In this document: positions 61,768 through 64,000 of the stretch, piece after piece
How the letters are laid out: the number at the start of each line of letters is the position of its first letter
Position numbering within the stretch: the stretch's first letter is position 1
Source of the DNA: Cyanobacterium aponinum PCC 10605
Lineage (GTDB): Bacteria; Cyanobacteriota; Cyanobacteriia; Cyanobacteriales; Cyanobacteriaceae
NCBI RefSeq assembly: GCF_000317675.1
Contig: NC_019776.1
Location: 4,030,001-4,094,000 of the forward strand
Reading direction: 5' to 3'
DNA length: 64,000 nt
The notes under the pieces: generated by a model
What the model saw: the letters and a program-made list of their open reading frames with translations, nothing else
Database searches by the model: none
What the model was told of the DNA's origin: nothing
Program-made: the position numbers and the translations under genes

Positions 61768-61884
61768 AGGTAAAAATTAAGGTTCTATTACTTTGAGTAT
61801 GTAAATTATTGGTCTTTGGTAGGCAAGAGGCAAGAGGCAAAAGGCAAAAGTGTTAAAATATTTTTTGATATTAAAGACTTCAAG

Positions 61885-62205
61885 ATGTCAGAGATAAAAG
61901 ACTTTAAAGATTTAATAATTTGGCAAAAAGGGATGGAAATTGCTGAACAATGTTATTTTGTGACCAAAAAATTTCCAAAAGAAGAATTATACGGGATGGT
62001 TTTACAAATTAGAAAATCATCATCATCTATACCAGCAAATATATCTGAAGGTTATGGAAGAAAATCTTCGAGAGATTATAAGCGTTTTTTAAGCATAGCT
62101 CAGGGTTCTGTAAATGAAACAGAAACTCATCTTCTTTTATCCGCAAGAGTAGGCTTATGTACACTTAAAGATATAGAAACAATTATTAACAACTTGAAAG
62201 AATAA
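61885..62205 (+). CDS. Four-helix-bundle protein (S23/avd-like), intact
   Basis: A 106-residue protein: MSEIKDFKDLIIWQKGMEIA, CYFVTKKFPKEELYGMVLQI, SSSSIPANISEGYGRKSSRD and YKRFLSIAQGSVNETETHLL. It is the complete version of the gene broken at 297-590. I start at ATG 61885; the longer frame from 61816 includes GGCAAGAGGC repeat DNA. Its role is unknown; members form pentamers that may bind nucleic acid. Confidence 0.88.
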   Translation: MSEIKDFKDLIIWQKGMEIAEQCYFVTKKFPKEELYGMVLQIRKSSSSIPANISEGYGRKSSRDYKRFLSIAQGSVNETETHLLLSARVGLCTLKDIETIINNLKE

Positions 62206-62586
62206 ACTAGAATGATTTCTACTCTTATCAAAAAATTAAATTATTAAATACTCTTGCCTCCTGCCTTTTGCCTTTTGCCTCAATTTTAACTATTAATTTA
62301 CTTGTCGTTAACTTAGTATATTTCTTGTCAGAATTTTATATCATAATTATTAAAAAACAAAAGCTAAATAGATTTATTCTCAATAACAAACTTGTGAAAA
62401 AAATTTAGTAAATGTTATTTTTAGTTAAGAATATTATCACTAAGTTAACAAAGAGATTTGAGCTTTTATATTCGTGTTAAATTGAAATTGGAAAACTAAG
62501 AAAAATTGCCTGAATTTCAATCGTAGCAAAGGTTTGACTTGTTCAAGGTTGGTTTTTCTTGGGGGCTTATTTTACTCAGAGGAATC
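62206..62586 (+). promoter_or_regulatory. hox operon upstream region
   Basis: The 380 bases before hoxE. ATTGAAATT (62481-62489) and AATTTCAAT (62513-62521) form a perfect 9-bp inverted repeat 65 bases before the ATG, a possible regulator site or hairpin. CCTTTTGCCTTTTGCC repeat units lie at about 62260-62280. No gene is seen. Confidence 0.45.
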
Positions 62587-63093
62587 ATGACTACAACGAT
62601 CGAATCTCCTGCGGAAAATACACAGGTGAAAGATAAACGATTCAAAATTTTAGATGTAGTTATCAAAAAAAATCACAGCAGACAAGATGCTTTAATTCAA
62701 GTTTTGCATAAAGCCCAATCAACTTTTGGTTATCTTGAAGATGATGTTTTAATCTATGTTGCTCGACAGTTAAAACTACCTCTTAGTGAAGTGTTTGGGG
62801 TGGCTACTTTTTACCATCTTTTTTCTTTAAAGCCTTCAGGTGCTCATAATTGCGTTGTTTGTTTGGGTACTGCCTGTTATGTAAAAGGTTCATCGGAATT
62901 ACTGGAAAAACTGGCGGAGGCTACTGGGTTACAACAAGGGGAAACTTCTGCTGATGGCAAGGTATCTTTGCTTACTGCTCGTTGTATTGGGGCCTGTGGT
63001 TTAGCTCCTTCTGTGGTTTATGACGGTAAGGTATGCGGAAAACAAACCGCCGATGAGGTTGTCAAAAAAGTCACTAGCTGGTTACAGGAGTAA
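62587..63093 (+). CDS. hoxE: Bidirectional [NiFe] hydrogenase diaphorase subunit HoxE
   Basis: A 168-residue homologue of NuoE carrying one [2Fe-2S] cluster. FGVATFYHLFSLKPSGAHN is the family signature, and the cluster ligands lie in CLGTACYVKG and ARCIGACGLAPSVV. I chose ATG 62587, preceded by AGAGG; a frame from 62539 lacks this site. HoxE with HoxF and HoxU forms the NAD(P)H/ferredoxin module of the HoxEFUYH hydrogenase. hoxF begins 6 bases after its stop. Confidence 0.95.
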   Translation: MTTTIESPAENTQVKDKRFKILDVVIKKNHSRQDALIQVLHKAQSTFGYLEDDVLIYVARQLKLPLSEVFGVATFYHLFSLKPSGAHNCVVCLGTACYVKGSSELLEKLAEATGLQQGETSADGKVSLLTARCIGACGLAPSVVYDGKVCGKQTADEVVKKVTSWLQE

Positions 63094-63099
63094 ATAATA

Positions 63100-64000
63100 A
63101 TGGAATTGCATGAACTACAGGCGATCGCACTTGAAACCGTTAACTCTCGTAAACCGATTCGGGTTTTATATTGTAATGCCGCAGGTTGTCAATCTTCAGG
63201 GGCGGCGGAAGTAGCTAAGGCTTTGGAAGATGCGATCGTATCTCAGAGATTAAAGGAAAAAGTTGATTTATGTGCCGTGGGTTGTATGCGTTTTTGCGGT
63301 AGAGGTTGCTTAGTAGATGTCAATGGAAAACTCTACGAAAATGTGCGACCAGAAGATGCTTATCTTATGATTCTAGCCCTACAAAATTCTCAAGTAAACC
63401 CCACTGCCCCAGAAGGAGACTATAATCATCCTTTCTTTGCCTTACAAATGCCCGTTGTCTTAGAAAATAGTGGCAAAATTGACCCTGAGAAAATCGAAGA
63501 TTACATCGCTGTTGGTGGTTATCAACAGTTATATCATGTTCTTCATGAAATGACCCCCGAAGAAGTCGTCAAAGAAATTACCATCAGTGGATTAAGAGGC
63601 AGAGGTGGAGGAGGTTATCCTACTGGCTTAAAATGGGCAACCGTGGCGAAAATGCCTAATGAGCAGAAATATGTAGTTTGTAATGCGGATGAAGGTGATC
63701 CCGGTGCATTTATGGATCGTAGTGTCTTAGAAAGTGATCCTCATCGTATTATTGAAGGAATGGCGATCGCCGCTTATGCGGTGGGAGCAAATGAAGGATA
63801 TATTTATGTTCGGGCAGAATATCCTCTAGCCATAGCCCGATTACAAAAAGCCATTCAACAGGCAAAACGCAAAGACTTGCTAGGGACACAGATATTTGAT
63901 AGTCTCTTTGACTTTAAAGTAGAAATTCGAGTTGGAGCAGGGGCATTCGTTTGTGGCGAAGAAACAGCCCTTATCGCCTCCATCGAAGGGAAAAGAGGAA
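63100..64000 (+). CDS. hoxF: Bidirectional hydrogenase diaphorase subunit HoxF (partial)
   Basis: The start of HoxF, running off the right edge after 300 codons (usual length about 530). The N-terminal thioredoxin-like [2Fe-2S] domain has YCNAAGCQSSG and CAVGCMRFCGRGC. LRGRGGGGYPTGLKWA is the NAD-binding glycine loop, VVCNADEGDPGAFMDR the FMN region and GAGAFVCGEETALIASIEG follows. The remaining 4Fe-4S ligands lie outside the window. The gene follows hoxE by 6 bases. Confidence 0.96.
   Translation, partial: MELHELQAIALETVNSRKPIRVLYCNAAGCQSSGAAEVAKALEDAIVSQRLKEKVDLCAVGCMRFCGRGCLVDVNGKLYENVRPEDAYLMILALQNSQVNPTAPEGDYNHPFFALQMPVVLENSGKIDPEKIEDYIAVGGYQQLYHVLHEMTPEEVVKEITISGLRGRGGGGYPTGLKWATVAKMPNEQKYVVCNADEGDPGAFMDRSVLESDPHRIIEGMAIAAYAVGANEGYIYVRAEYPLAIARLQKAIQQAKRKDLLGTQIFDSLFDFKVEIRVGAGAFVCGEETALIASIEGKRG

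Overview
The window comes from an AT-rich cyanobacterium, most likely a Cyanobacterium/Geminocystis-type genus. The evidence is the frequent HIP1 octamers (GCGATCGC) and typical cyanobacterial families: a DUF4335 protein, ComFB, a PatA-type regulator, a probable glucosylglycerol hydrolase, SemiSWEET and the bidirectional hydrogenase genes hoxE/hoxF at the right edge. All names rest on reading the sequence; no database search was possible.

Layout. 0.3-5.5 kb: a broken four-helix-bundle gene, an SF2 helicase, a PD-(D/E)XK-like protein, lpxD, a TerD protein and a DedA protein. 5.8-25.5 kb: a large defence island. 25.6-36.8 kb: housekeeping genes on the minus strand (aroA, frr, pyrH, dapB, glgA, tatC, comFB-like, proS) with a two-gene plus-strand insert. 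37.4-43.2 kb: tRNA-Val, feoB and a small redox cluster (monooxygenase, azoR, LysR regulator, cupin). 43.7-47.9 kb: accessory DNA with a ten-repeat CRISPR array, an HNH protein, an HU-like protein, an alkA stub, a solitary TnpB, a dense hairpin region and a group II intron remnant. 47.9-60.5 kb: rlmN, a DnaJ-like protein, semiSWEET, a degenerate RecJ, a homocysteine-biosynthesis protein, a patA-like/GGDEF pair and gghA. 60.5-64 kb: an IS607-type remnant, hypC, hoxE and partial hoxF.

The most interesting region is 5.8-25.5 kb. A DUF4007 protein (SspB-like), a P-loop ATPase (SspC-like), a PP-loop sulfur-transfer enzyme (SspD-like), three genes resembling DptF/G/H (SspF/G/H-like) and a cysteine desulfurase (SspA/DndA-like) lie on one strand in order. 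This is the gene set of an SspABCD-SspFGH DNA phosphorothioation defence system. Three PIN toxin-antitoxin modules and an HNH endonuclease are interleaved with it. The ATPase gene is broken at a run of nine C residues, where loss of one C would restore a protein of about 1255 residues, so phase variation is possible. The 5' end of the desulfurase gene is present twice, on either side of an intact PIN toxin-antitoxin pair.

The window is also rich in short interspersed repeats, some inserted in frame inside genes (sspC, recJ). A 164-bp MITE-like element has perfect terminal inverted repeats, an 11-bp target duplication and an uninterrupted homologue of its target site elsewhere in the window.
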